A stretch of 64,000 nt of DNA from assembly GCF_002156875.1 (NCBI RefSeq), contig NZ_NCSY01000007.1:1-64000 (forward strand). Direction: 5' to 3'. Shown one piece after another: positions 37,801-46,164 of this stretch. Position numbers and translations under genes: made by a program. Positions within the stretch are counted from its first letter, which is position 1, and each line of letters opens with the position of its first letter. Source of the DNA: Bacillus sp. EAC (GTDB lineage: Bacteria > Bacillota > Bacilli > Bacillales > Bacillaceae_G). The notes under the pieces are model-generated. The model was given only the letters and a program-made list of their open reading frames with translations. It was not told where the DNA came from and made no database searches.

Positions 37801-39054
37801 AATGAATCTAATAAATTTGGAATTCCAGTTGATCAATCAAGTAATAAAATTGTTTCCCAGTACGATAGTCCATACTTTGCACAACCAATAAATACAGATA
37901 AAAACGGAAATTACAATGATCAAATCTTAGTTAAAAAGAGAACAACTCCATTAAAGGTTCAATTTTATGGAATGGATGCTGCTAGAAACTTTACTTCAGA
38001 TGCTACGGCAATGTTAAGGGTCGCTTTTGTTGCTGACAATTATCCATACTATTACTTAAAAGCAAATAAACAAACTGCTTCAACTGGAGATACGATCAAT
38101 TATTCACTTCGTTCGAATAATATTAAAAACTTAAAAACAGCGAAGATTACAATTCCAGTATTAATGGTAGATAACAAAGCCTTAGCTACAATTAAAAATG
38201 TAGTTGTTAGTGATGCAGTTAAGCAATATGGTGATGCAAATGTAAGTGTTACTAACACTAATGATGGAATTACTTCAGCATATACAATTACGTTTAACTA
38301 TTTAGGAAACAAAACGTTACCTGAAGATCTGCAACTAGTTAACTTCGATTTAGTATCAGTTAACGAATATTGGAGGAACTTCCCTGTAAACTGGTATTCT
38401 ATGGAATTTACAGGAACAACAATCGATCAATCAGATGCTATCACAAATAACGTTTATACTTATATGGAATCTATGAATTTAAAACAAACTTACTCAAGAT
38501 TAGAGGGTAATTTGAAATTAGAAGGCACAATTGATCCAACTACTAACCAACCGAATTGGGCTTTAAACCAACAAAATATTGGAGCAAAAGTAACTGTTAC
38601 TTCTTATGATGGAAATGTTTCAGATGCTTACTTTACCAACAAAAATGGCAGTTATTCTGCAGTAGGACTAAAGCCTGATACAAAGCCTTATACTATAAAA
38701 GTTGATGTACCAGGCCACTTCACAATGTATAAGGAATTAGTGTTGTCAGATGAAGTTCAAGGAGAGCAACTTGGAAGAAGACTAGGTTTTAACTTAACCC
38801 AAGCGGCAGCTGGAGATACGAATAAAGATAATGTCATTGATATTTTAGATGCATTAAATATCCAAACTTATTGGGGAACAAATAAATCAGGTTCTGATTT
38901 GAACTTCGATGGAGTTGTAAATAAAAAGGATATGGACTATGTAGTTAAAAACTACGGTTTACAAAATAGTACTGTTCCAAATCCACCTAAGGCTAAGACG
39001 GCGTATAAAGGTGTAACGCTAGATGTTGTTTTAACTCAACTAGGTCTAAAATAA
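34870..39054 (+). CDS. Very large secreted S8 subtilase with C-terminal dockerin
   Basis: 1394 residues. A signal peptide (residues 1-36, ending TKAAS) precedes an inhibitor I9-type propeptide (about 70-185). The S8 catalytic domain has Asp229 in ILDTGIDYHHPD, His282 in EHGTHVAGIIGG and Ser610 in SGTSMATPYVAG, with a PA insert about 430-540. Beta-rich Fn3-like domains follow. A type I dockerin lies at about 1315-1366, with two calcium-loop segments (DTNKDNVIDILDALN and DLNFDGVVNKKDMD). Dockerins normally dock into cohesins; no cohesin gene is visible here. GGAGGG precedes the ATG. It is expected to act outside the cell, degrading protein. Confidence 0.92.
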   Translation: MVKKSYNRKIVKSLSVVALSSSFILGSLGHFELTKAASYTKVEDILANLTPQQRSALKQLSSNEETGLQISSDIDQTSTKQTSVIVQFANQPTKVAQIEASLQGKNLSETEATKLINQDHETFNQDVGQVLVDENSKKVGYKVNRSYKNAFNGVSMSLPANQIKNLLKSKAVKTVWSNETFSIEPPTAEDNNALKADEEKVGNYTPYDGLDRLHTEGFTGKGIKVGILDTGIDYHHPDLKDAFKGGYDFVDNDNDPMETTYADWKKSGKPEISNSSPYYTEHGTHVAGIIGGRAKADNEYKMLGAAPEADIYSYRVLGPYGSGTTDAIIAGLDRAVSDGMDVINMSLGNSLNDPLYATSVAVNNAVLSGVMTVVAAGNSGDKNYTLGSPAASALALTVGASTISLDIYQYEGLQNGVNYTVRQLARNYSDDLTQLKGKTFQLVDVGLARTAADFNGKDLSGKIAFIKRGTNALIEKIKNAKTRGAVGVLMYNDEANQAEGAIQSFLGESVDAVPTFSVSNSEGQAILASIQAGNASFTFGDNSKIKTASDELAGFSSRGPSRVNYDIKPEVTAPGVAIMSTVPFYVNNKTVDGTHPEDYKYAYERLSGTSMATPYVAGVSALLLQSNKDLQPADIKSILMNTADPLSKNYSVFEIGSGRVDAYEAIHSNVELQVNDQTPTVNEKGKLKTIKELTGGISFGSYGFNDQNITDDRTVTLKNRSEKAKTFNVNVNFQTGLRGSLDAAKNNVTLSGQTSVKVNGISSKNIKFNLNIPKTAEKGTYEGYIVFTNAADPSETYQIPFGGRVVNEGIDTLSILNPMFSGDTAWPEQSAPGMSFSFSEKSHMRTIDVVVQDATTGEDVGYLGTFDGFGVNENTVYGISYAFTGAYFPFTGDPKNPIANSIVMAKTGHYKLRLIGTNDQGKTFSKSADFFYEKGAPKMTSTFDSLDQKVIEYKDSQFDSNGQFLYDFNINLNDPETNESNKFGIPVDQSSNKIVSQYDSPYFAQPINTDKNGNYNDQILVKKRTTPLKVQFYGMDAARNFTSDATAMLRVAFVADNYPYYYLKANKQTASTGDTINYSLRSNNIKNLKTAKITIPVLMVDNKALATIKNVVVSDAVKQYGDANVSVTNTNDGITSAYTITFNYLGNKTLPEDLQLVNFDLVSVNEYWRNFPVNWYSMEFTGTTIDQSDAITNNVYTYMESMNLKQTYSRLEGNLKLEGTIDPTTNQPNWALNQQNIGAKVTVTSYDGNVSDAYFTNKNGSYSAVGLKPDTKPYTIKVDVPGHFTMYKELVLSDEVQGEQLGRRLGFNLTQAAAGDTNKDNVIDILDALNIQTYWGTNKSGSDLNFDGVVNKKDMDYVVKNYGLQNSTVPNPPKAKTAYKGVTLDVVLTQLGLK

Positions 39055-39082
39055 AATATAAATAAAAGAAGCCATTCAATTG

Positions 39083-39180
39083 GCTTATTGAACTAACGAG
39101 CGCGTTAGTTCCGCAACGATGGACTACTTCGGTGGTCTTTTTTTTTGCACTAACTGACAGTAAAGTTCAATAAGAAAAGG
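39083..39180 (+). repeat. Array repeat 41 (A+B+C)
   Basis: A at 39091-39110 (AGCG), left outer arm CTTATTG. B is GGACTACTTCGGTGGTC with T8. C is CACTAACTGACAGTAAAGTT then CAATAAG. Confidence 0.93.
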
Positions 39181-39261
39181 GAAATTTTGGGTATAACTAG
39201 AATTCCTCTAATAGAAACTTTTTTAGGTTAACAAACGAAAAGAACTACTGAGGTGAGTTAG

Positions 39262-40536
39262 ATGGAATCTATTTTCAAAGAAATTGTACATGTTATGCAT
39301 CACGATTATTCTGGTTATGAAGACAAAAAAGGTTGGGATAACCCTAATTACTTTCTTCAGAAAATAAAAGAATTAATGGTGAGTAAAAAACTTACCAAAG
39401 AACTATTTACTGAGATTGTTAAAGATTATTTATTGGATTTCGAAGATCAGCATATCTACTTTGAACAATATAATTCTACAAATAAAGAACTGAAAGATCG
39501 TGGATTTCGAGTACGTCGGTTTGAGAATAAATTATATGTGACTGAAGTTGGTGGCGAAAGTAGAATAAAACGTGGTATGTTCTTCAATTCATTAGGAGGT
39601 TATTCGATTCCTGAATTGGCTGAATTCCATAAACGATTGATATGTGAATCATCTGTAGAACGTGAAAATTGGTCCCCAATTCTTTCTTTATACAGCTATG
39701 GTGAATTAGTAGACTTAAATGGTAATCTTAGTTTGTTTTCAATGAACTTTTATGAAAAATCTCCCTATACTCCTACTTATACTATTAGGTCATTAAAAGA
39801 GAATGTACTACTAATTACAATTACAGATTTTATGGATTCTCAAGCAATTTTAAACATGATAAAAGAAAATCATCAATTACTTGAAATAACTGAACATTGG
39901 ATTATCGATGTTCGTACTAATTATGGTGGTAGTGATTCAAGTTTTTTTCCGTTGCTTCCACATATCCTGCCAGAAGAAGGAATTGATCTAGCCGATTCAG
40001 ATGAAAAGATGTATTTCAATTGTACGAATACAAACACTGAGCTCCAATTAGCCGAACTTAATAAATATATAGAAAACACTAACGAAAAACAATCATTATT
40101 ATTTCTAAATGTCTTTAAGAAAGAATGGGAAAAAAATAAGGGGAAAGGATTTGTAGAATTCAACTTTGATGAGCTCTTCCCAACAAGCATTATCAAAGGG
40201 AAAAGGATTCCAAATAATATATTTATATTAACTGATTGTATGTGTGGAAGCTCAGGAGACTCTTTCGTAGAAATTTGCAAGAAGTCTAGAAAAGTAACCG
40301 TTATAGGCAGACCTACTAAGGGTTTAAACGATTATACGAACTTGATTAGTATGAAATGGAATAACGAATTTGAGTTAATGTATCCTACTTCACGTCTATC
40401 GCGAATTGACAAAGGGCAAGGGATGTCAGGAATAGGTATTAAACCACATATTTATATTCCATGGAGTCCTAATCATTTAGAAGAAGATATAGATTTAAAT
40501 GCTGCAACTTCAATTATAGCTTCATCGAGCGTGTAA
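39262..40536 (+). CDS. S41-family peptidase
   Basis: 424 residues without a signal peptide. The C-terminal half has the S41 (C-terminal processing/tail-specific protease) signature: the nucleophile serine in MCGSSGDSFVEICKKS (about residue 332) and the downstream VIGRPTKGLNDY. IIDVRTNYGGSDSSFFPLLP matches the preceding conserved strand-loop. The N-terminal half (residues 1-190) lacks an evident PDZ domain. GAGGTGAG precedes the ATG. Likely a cytoplasmic peptidase of unknown target. Confidence 0.8.
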   Translation: MESIFKEIVHVMHHDYSGYEDKKGWDNPNYFLQKIKELMVSKKLTKELFTEIVKDYLLDFEDQHIYFEQYNSTNKELKDRGFRVRRFENKLYVTEVGGESRIKRGMFFNSLGGYSIPELAEFHKRLICESSVERENWSPILSLYSYGELVDLNGNLSLFSMNFYEKSPYTPTYTIRSLKENVLLITITDFMDSQAILNMIKENHQLLEITEHWIIDVRTNYGGSDSSFFPLLPHILPEEGIDLADSDEKMYFNCTNTNTELQLAELNKYIENTNEKQSLLFLNVFKKEWEKNKGKGFVEFNFDELFPTSIIKGKRIPNNIFILTDCMCGSSGDSFVEICKKSRKVTVIGRPTKGLNDYTNLISMKWNNEFELMYPTSRLSRIDKGQGMSGIGIKPHIYIPWSPNHLEEDIDLNAATSIIASSSV

Positions 40537-40558
40537 AATATATGATATTTATATTAAT

Positions 40559-40660
40559 CCTTATTCAACTAACGAGAGTGTTAGTTGAAAAGTTTGGACT
40601 ACTTCGGTAGTCCCTTTTTATTGTACTTATGGCAGTAGAGTTTTATTAGGAAAGGTAAAA
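40559..40660 (+). repeat. Array repeat 42 (A+B+C)
   Basis: A at 40567-40586 (AGAG), left outer arm TCCTTATTC. B is GGACTACTTCGGTAGTCC with T5. C is TGTACTTATGGCAGTAGAGT then TTTATTAGGA. The two outer ends are near-complementary. Confidence 0.93.
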
Positions 40661-40710
40661 AGGACTATTTTAATTTAAAGAGAATATCTAAATATAAGGA
40701 AGTGACTAAA

Positions 40711-41430
40711 ATGAAAAATTTTATTATCTTTGGAGCAAGCAAAGGATTGGGTCAGGCATTTGCCAAAGGGTTGCCAGATAAAGGTGATAGTGTATGGATT
40801 GTTTCCAGAAGTTGTCCTGAAAGTTTGATTTTTAAAGATGGGGTTAATAGATATTGGATAGAAGCTGACTTATCGAAATCTGATACGAGCAATCGGATTT
40901 CGAAAGCATTAGATGGCGTTAGATTAGACGTATTAATATATAATGTTGGCATTTGGGAAAGCAAAGGATTTCGAGAAGGATATGATTTTGAGAATGATGA
41001 TCCAGAAGAAATTGCAAAAATAATTCAAGTAAACGTAACATCAGTAATTACCTGCATACAAAAGTTATTATTGAATCTTAAAAAATCTGATAACGCAAAG
41101 ATTATTTTAATTGGATCTACGGCAGGACTAGAAAATAATCAATTAACCCAAATTTCCTTTGTAGCTTCTAAATTTGGGTTACGTGGTATTGGAAATTCTT
41201 TAAGAGAACATGTGAAAAAATATGGAATCAGTGTAACCTGCATTAATCCTGGCGAAATTGCAACACAAATTGCATATGAAGAAGGAATTGAGAAAGTTTT
41301 ATCAACTTACAAAGGTACACAAATTCCCCTTCAGGATATCGTTTCATTAGTTAAATGCATTATTAACCTTTCCAAAGCTTCTTGTGTAAAAGAAGTAAAT
41401 ATTCCAGCAATGTTCGATACAGATGCATAA
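40711..41430 (+). CDS. SDR-family oxidoreductase with altered active site
   Basis: 239 residues. A Rossmann start KNFIIFGASKGLGQAFAKGL carries the TGxxxGxG-type dinucleotide motif. NVGIW and LIGSTAG are conserved SDR strands. In the catalytic YxxxK motif the tyrosine is replaced by phenylalanine (ISFVASKFG). Classical SDRs need this tyrosine as the general acid, so catalysis is doubtful or the chemistry differs. AAGGAAGTG precedes the ATG at 40711. Confidence 0.82.
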   Translation: MKNFIIFGASKGLGQAFAKGLPDKGDSVWIVSRSCPESLIFKDGVNRYWIEADLSKSDTSNRISKALDGVRLDVLIYNVGIWESKGFREGYDFENDDPEEIAKIIQVNVTSVITCIQKLLLNLKKSDNAKIILIGSTAGLENNQLTQISFVASKFGLRGIGNSLREHVKKYGISVTCINPGEIATQIAYEEGIEKVLSTYKGTQIPLQDIVSLVKCIINLSKASCVKEVNIPAMFDTDA

Positions 41431-41454
41431 TTTCTTCGTATTCAATAATATTTC

Positions 41455-41535
41455 ATGTACAACTAATACGAGCGTTAGTTGAATTGAGATTAACAGCAAA
41501 ACTCGGTTCTGAAGAACCGAGTTTTGTTTGTCACC
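41455..41535 (+). repeat. Array repeat 43 (A+B)
   Basis: A at 41461-41480 (AACTAATACGAGCGTTAGTT). B is AAAACTCGGTTC/GAACCGAGTTTT, able to terminate in both directions between convergent genes. Confidence 0.88.
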
Positions 41536-41584
41536 AAATTATATTAATTATTTTGCTGGTAACACGGTGCGTTAAAAACCAAAT

Positions 41585-42049
41585 TTATTCTTCACTTTCC
41601 AACTTTTCCCACTCACTTAAATACATGACTTCTTGTACCACATTTTTTTTCTTTTCAGGAAGCAAACAAAGAAACTCTAATGAATTGCCGTCAGGATCGT
41701 AAAAATAAAGATTAGCAGTAGGTGTCCATGTTTGTACCATGGGCTCGGTTGGTTCAAGACCAAAAGCTGATCTTGGACTTATACCTTTATTGAGTAGCCA
41801 TTCTCTTGCATTAATTATATCTTCATAGTTAATCTTGAAAGCAAAGTGACTCTTATGAAATTCTTCCTCAGAAACCTCCCAAACGCCCAGCATTTGTTCT
41901 TTCTTATTCTTTTTATCAAACCAAAAAAATGCTACACGGCGCTCCTCGATATAATGTGCTAGCTCTAATCCCAGTTTTTTATAAAATTCTATTGCTACTT
42001 CTAAATTTTTTGTTTGAACATGTGTTTCATATAGAGTTCCTGGAAACAT
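41585..42049 (-). CDS. VOC (glyoxalase-fold) family protein
   Basis: 154 residues with paired beta-alpha-beta-beta-beta modules: TLYETHVQTKNLEVAIEFYK opens the first and NLYFYDPDGNSLEFLCLLPE ends the second, with the metal-site glutamate in SLEF. The superfamily includes glyoxalases and antibiotic-binding proteins; the role here is unknown. The ATG at 42049 lies 9 bases after GAGGAGG; an earlier ATG at 42067 has none. Oriented against the array. Confidence 0.8.
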   Translation of the reverse strand: MFPGTLYETHVQTKNLEVAIEFYKKLGLELAHYIEERRVAFFWFDKKNKKEQMLGVWEVSEEEFHKSHFAFKINYEDIINAREWLLNKGISPRSAFGLEPTEPMVQTWTPTANLYFYDPDGNSLEFLCLLPEKKKNVVQEVMYLSEWEKLESEE

Positions 42050-42432
42050 TAATAAGTTCCTCCTCAATTTTGAGAAAATTCTTATTATTCATCTCCATTG
42101 TAACATATAACAAATTGAGGTGATATTGAATAAATGCCTGAGCATATAATACATAAAAGTAAGAAGACTATCGACTTCACTCGATAATTTTTATAATACG
42201 TTCCATGACTTTAAAGAATAACTGGTCAATTTAACTAGAGGATTTCTGATGAGAAAAACTGAATACATAAGCGATTGGAAAGTTAGTTAGAGCAGCATCA
42301 ATATCATTCCCAAAAGTAAAACAATAGACCATACGGTAGTTTGAAAAGACCATTAACAAAGTATTAGCTCAAAAAACACTTGGAGGAATATATGTTAATG
42401 GGTTTACATTAAGGTACATGGAGATGGTGTAA
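42050..42432. other. Gap between divergent VOC and FAD genes, no repeat
   Basis: About 380 bases with only short broken frames and no array repeat. It must hold both promoters; I cannot point to them confidently. Confidence 0.4.
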
Positions 42433-43701
42433 ATGACATTAGATAAGAAAAAGTATGATGCATCCGTAATTGGTGGAGGATTGTCAGGTATAACTGCGGC
42501 TATTTATCTAGCGAAGGCAGGCAAATCCGTCATTGTTTTTGAAAAAGCAAAAAAACTGGGCGGCATGGCTCAAACAACCAATAAAGATGGTGCCCTATTC
42601 AACTTTGGTCCGCATGCTATGTATGAAGGTGGCGGAGCACTCCAAATCCTTAACGAACTCAACTGCATTCCAAAAGGAGGGTATGCTCCCAAAGGTAGAT
42701 TAATTGGGATTTGGCAAGGGGGCGTGGTCCAAATTCCAACAGATTTGTCTCAAGAAGAAAATATAGAGTGGAATAAACTTATGAGTGGTTTAGGGCAAGT
42801 CGATACAGGTTCGATTCAATCGATAAACTTGATGCAATGGGCAAAAAAACATATATTTTATGATCGTGTTCGACTATTTTTTCTAGCAATGTGCAGGCAA
42901 TGGTCGTATTGTGACAATCCTAGTGTTTTAAGTGCTGGTTTTGTAATCAAGCAAGGACAGCTAGCTGGACAGGGTGTCAAATATATTGATGGAGGCTGGC
43001 AAACCGTTGTGGATAATCTGTATGGACTAGCCATGGAAGTTGGTGTAACATTTGCCACTGGATGTAAAGTAAATAAAATTCTGCATAGCTCTGGTACTGT
43101 TCGTGGCTTAACGCTATCAGATGGCAATACAGTCTTAACGTCTTCAATTATCATTACTGCAGGTCCAGATGAAGCTTGCCGGCTTGTTGATGGAGCAGAT
43201 CAAATGTCGCTAGGAAGGTGGAAGAATGAATCTCGTCCCCTATATGCAGCATGTCTAGATGTAGCATTAAATCGTTTGCCAAATTCAGAAAAAGCTTTCG
43301 CCCTTGGTTTGGATCAACCATTATATTTTTCGATTCAGTCGCTATCGGCTAAATTAAGTGAAAATGGAGCGCATGTAATTCATGTCATGAAGTATAACCA
43401 TAATTGGAGTCAGACAGATCCAAAAGAAGACAAGAAGCAATTGACTAATCTACTTGATCTTCTACAGCCTGGATGGGATAAGGAAATTGTCTCTATACGT
43501 TTCTTACCTAAAATAATGGTTGCCCATGATTCACGTACGATTCACCACGATGGAGCTGGTTCGGCTCCAGGTGTATTCGTTCCAGAAGTAAATGGGCTTT
43601 ATGTTGCTGGTGATTGGGTCGGCATAGAAGGGCGACTTGCCGACGCGGCTATGATCAGCGCAAAACTAGCTGCACAGGAGGTTATTAACAATTTAAATTA
43701 A
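42433..43701 (+). CDS. FAD-dependent amine-oxidase/phytoene-desaturase-type oxidoreductase
   Basis: 422 residues. The N-terminal FAD-binding motif is YDASVIGGGLSGITAAIYLA followed by the glutamate in VIVFEKAKKLGG. The C-terminal NGLYVAGDWVGIEGRLADAA contacts the flavin. The layout matches the NAD(P)-binding Rossmann-like FAD oxidoreductases (phytoene desaturase, protoporphyrinogen oxidase, amine oxidase group); the substrate is unknown. GGAGATGG precedes the ATG. It shares one unit with the VOC gene, divergently. The coding is less AT-rich than that of most neighbours. Confidence 0.82.
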   Translation: MTLDKKKYDASVIGGGLSGITAAIYLAKAGKSVIVFEKAKKLGGMAQTTNKDGALFNFGPHAMYEGGGALQILNELNCIPKGGYAPKGRLIGIWQGGVVQIPTDLSQEENIEWNKLMSGLGQVDTGSIQSINLMQWAKKHIFYDRVRLFFLAMCRQWSYCDNPSVLSAGFVIKQGQLAGQGVKYIDGGWQTVVDNLYGLAMEVGVTFATGCKVNKILHSSGTVRGLTLSDGNTVLTSSIIITAGPDEACRLVDGADQMSLGRWKNESRPLYAACLDVALNRLPNSEKAFALGLDQPLYFSIQSLSAKLSENGAHVIHVMKYNHNWSQTDPKEDKKQLTNLLDLLQPGWDKEIVSIRFLPKIMVAHDSRTIHHDGAGSAPGVFVPEVNGLYVAGDWVGIEGRLADAAMISAKLAAQEVINNLN

Positions 43702-43815
43702 CTACATGATATCTGTAGGTTCTCAATGAGCATTCAGATGATATCATGAAGTTAAGAAAATGTTTTCATTACATTGGGAATGATTTTTTTTATGTTAAGT
43801 CGATTTGTATAGCGA

Positions 43816-43915
43816 CATCTTGTCTAACTAACGCATACGTTAGTTGAAGTAAAAGAGCAGCCATTGGCTGCTTTTTTACTTATGTATTTGGCAGATTAGT
43901 TGAGCAAGGAATTCA
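43816..43915 (+). repeat. Array repeat 44 (A+B+C)
   Basis: A at 43826-43845 (centre CATA). B is AGCAGCCATTGGCTGCT with T5. C is TATTTGGCAGATTAGTTGAG then CAAGGA. Confidence 0.93.
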
Positions 43916-43967
43916 AGAAAAAATATAGAAGATAATAGTAATTAAATTAATTTAGAGGTGAAATCTA

Positions 43968-44225
43968 GTGAACTTTTTGATTGCAATCATTGGAACAATT
44001 ATCTTCCTTTATCTTAAGAAGCCTGCCTTATCGATGATAGCTGGATCATTGGCGGTTCTCCCATTGACACTTTTCGTCTTTTTTTGGATACTTCATAGTA
44101 TGGGAGTAAAGGGTGCAATCTTTTCTTTCATTTCAACTTATTCACTTACGAGTATCCCATATTTAATTTGGATCCTATTTATCTATTCATGTTGGCTCCT
44201 ATTAAAAAAAATTGCAATTGGTTAA
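43968..44225 (+). CDS. Small three-helix membrane protein
   Basis: 85 residues from a GTG start behind GAGGTG. Hydrophobic helices near residues 2-16, 20-42 and 60-80. Unknown family. Confidence 0.62.
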   Translation: MNFLIAIIGTIIFLYLKKPALSMIAGSLAVLPLTLFVFFWILHSMGVKGAIFSFISTYSLTSIPYLIWILFIYSCWLLLKKIAIG

Positions 44226-44259
44226 ACAAAAGGAAAGTATAATTATCTTTTTACGTTAC

Positions 44260-44361
44260 TCCTTATTGAAATAACGAGCGCTTGAGTTGAACAATTAGAT
44301 AGCTGCTTCGGTAGCCATTTTTTTGTACCAACTGGCAGTTTAGTTTTCAATATGGGAAAAG
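44260..44361 (+). repeat. Array repeat 45 (A+B+C)
   Basis: A at 44269-44288 with mutated arms (AAATAACGAGCGCTTGAGTT), left outer arm CCTTATTG. B is AGCTGCTTCGGTAGCC with T6. C is CCAACTGGCAGTTTAGTTTT then CAATATGG. Confidence 0.9.
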
Positions 44362-44439
44362 GGATTTCTAATTGATTAATTGAATATATATTTAAGTTTC
44401 ATTGGGCCATAATTTAAGGTTTTCGAGAGGAGAAATTAT

Positions 44440-45003
44440 ATGAATCCTATTTTATTAGATGTTCCTTTACAAATAGAAACAGACAGACTAATTCTTCGAG
44501 CACCACTTCAAGCTGGTGAAGGGAAAGTAGTAAACCAAGCTATTAAGGATTCAATTAGTGAGTTAAAGCAATGGTTGCTATTATTCCAATCAATTCCTAC
44601 TGTTGAAGAAACAGAAATTATCGTGAGAAATGCCCATATAGATTTTTTGAAAAGAGAAAGCTTTCGTTATCTTATCTATCATAAGGGCACTAACGATTTT
44701 ATTGGAACTGCTAGCCTTCACGGAATTAATTGGAAGATTTCTAAATGTGAAATTGGATACTGGATTAACACACAATTCAGTGGCAATGGATATATGACAG
44801 AAGCAGTAAGTGAGTTAACAAACCTTGGGTTTCAACTACTCAAATTTAGAAGAATTGAAATACGATGTGAATCTATTAACACTAAAAGTCGTATGATCCC
44901 TGAGAAACTAGGTTTTGAGCTAGAAGGGATATTACGTAATGAAGATCTATCAGCTGATGGTAAAAAACTAACTGACACCTGTATTTATGCAAAGATAAAT
45001 TAA
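44440..45003 (+). CDS. GNAT acetyltransferase, RimJ/RimL type (copy 1)
   Basis: 187 residues. IETDRLILRAPLQAGEG, IGYWINTQFSGNGYMTEAV (acetyl-CoA pyrophosphate loop, Q/RxxGxG/A region) and ESINTKSRMIPEKLGFELEG are classic for ribosomal-protein-acetyltransferase-like GNATs that modify N-termini or small molecules. Closely similar in every block to the protein at 61595. GAGAGGAG precedes the ATG. Confidence 0.87.
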   Translation: MNPILLDVPLQIETDRLILRAPLQAGEGKVVNQAIKDSISELKQWLLLFQSIPTVEETEIIVRNAHIDFLKRESFRYLIYHKGTNDFIGTASLHGINWKISKCEIGYWINTQFSGNGYMTEAVSELTNLGFQLLKFRRIEIRCESINTKSRMIPEKLGFELEGILRNEDLSADGKKLTDTCIYAKIN

Positions 45004-45021
45004 CCTATAATTTAAATTTAC

Positions 45022-45115
45022 TTGTACAACAAACGCATGCGTTTGTTGTACAACATGAGTTGCTTCGGCAGCTTTTTTTTGTTCAAATAAAAGGTAGATT
45101 AATGGAATAAGAAAA
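45022..45115 (+). repeat. Array repeat 46 (A+B+C), 32-bp perfect palindrome
   Basis: Left half TTGTACAACAAACGCA and right half TGCGTTTGTTGTACAA are exact complements (45022-45053). The usual ACTAAC/GTTAGT has become ACAAAC/GTTTGT on both sides, a compensatory pair. B is GAGTTGCTTCGGCAGC with T8. C is AAAAGGTAGATTAATGGAAT. Confidence 0.95.
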
Positions 45116-45178
45116 TATAAAATAATTGGATATTTATGGTAAAGTATAATTAGAAACTAATTTACTTTGTGGGAGATT

Positions 45179-45262
45179 ATGTCAAATATATTATTTCCGT
45201 TATTAATATTAGCTTTACTTTTAGGCTTGATATTCGTAATAGTTAAGTTAATTAAAAAGTAA
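45179..45262 (+). CDS. 27-residue hydrophobic peptide
   Basis: MSNILFPLLILALLLGLIFV continues as IVKLIKK. A TATAAT-like hexamer and GGGAGA precede the ATG. It is the only frame in a 240-base unit; single-helix micropeptides of this kind are common but functionally unknown. Confidence 0.5.
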   Translation: MSNILFPLLILALLLGLIFVIVKLIKK

Positions 45263-45286
45263 AATAAGAGTTATCAACTGCATTTA

Positions 45287-45320
45287 CTTATACAACTAAC
45301 GCATGTGTTAGTTTAGCAAA
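45287..45320 (+). repeat. Array repeat 47 (A only)
   Basis: A at 45294-45313 (CATG centre), left outer arm CTTATAC. Confidence 0.87.
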
Positions 45321-45364
45321 AAAATCAGTCTTTTGTACTTTTGATTTAAAGGAGATTCTCTAAA

Positions 45365-45946
45365 ATGGAAAAGGCGATATTTTTCAATGGATGGATATTG
45401 TATGGATCTATAATTATAGTATTATTGATATTATTTGTTTTAAGGGTAAAGTTCAAAAAAGATATGGTGTATCTATTCTTTTTCTCTATTATGTCTATCT
45501 ATTTATGTTATGTTTTAAATTATACTCAATTTCCAATCTATGTATCTAAAACCTACAGGAATTTGATTGGACTACATTTATCGAGACATCTGAATCTAGT
45601 TCCTCTTATAAACCTTACGAAGGAGGATTTTGGGACTTCTTTACTTAATGTTTTGATGACAATACCATTTGGTTTTGGACTTCCTTTTATGACAAAAAGT
45701 ACATTAAAAAAAATAGCCATAGCAGGATTATTTTTAGGGATCGTACTTGAGTCTTTGCAAGGGATTATCGCACTACTTAATGGTTTCACTCTGAGAATTG
45801 TTGATATTAATGATCTCATATTTAATTTTACAGGAACGTTAATTGGATATAGTATATTTAAATTATTTTCTTATCTATTTAAGTTATCAATAAAAAAAGC
45901 TAATATAGAATTAAACTCACTATTAAAACATATACATGATGCTTGA
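45365..45946 (+). CDS. VanZ-family membrane protein
   Basis: 193 residues with about five helices. The VanZ pattern is present: NLVPLINLTKEDFGTSLLNV followed by IPFGFGLPFM and LESLQGI ... VDINDLIFNFTGTLIGY. VanZ proteins are poorly understood; the type member raises teicoplanin resistance. AAAGGAGA precedes the ATG. A second VanZ protein lies at 52965. Confidence 0.82.
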   Translation: MEKAIFFNGWILYGSIIIVLLILFVLRVKFKKDMVYLFFFSIMSIYLCYVLNYTQFPIYVSKTYRNLIGLHLSRHLNLVPLINLTKEDFGTSLLNVLMTIPFGFGLPFMTKSTLKKIAIAGLFLGIVLESLQGIIALLNGFTLRIVDINDLIFNFTGTLIGYSIFKLFSYLFKLSIKKANIELNSLLKHIHDA

Positions 45947-45964
45947 GAATTGATTGAATTTGAT

Positions 45965-46003
45965 AAACGCCTAGAATGTTTTTACTAACATTCTAAGGCG
46001 TTT
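45965..46003 (+). terminator. Terminator after the VanZ gene
   Basis: AAACGCCTAGAATGTT pairs with AACATTCTAAGGCGTTT (one mismatch), followed by more T. Confidence 0.85.
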
Positions 46004-46034
46004 TTATTTAAATGAATGCGATTATAGGCTAGTT

Positions 46035-46135
46035 CTTATACAACTAACGAGCGCATTAGTTCAACAACAAATAGAGGATGATCGTATTCAATCATCCTCT
46101 ATTTTGCTATATGGCAGGATTAGTTCAAGCAAATT
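46035..46135 (+). repeat. Array repeat 48 (A+B+C)
   Basis: A at 46042-46061 (AGCG), left outer arm CTTATAC. B is TAGAGGATGAT/ATCATCCTCTA. C is GCTATATGGCAGGATTAGTT. Confidence 0.93.
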
Positions 46136-46164
46136 GTATAATCATAAAAAGGGGTGATTTTGAT

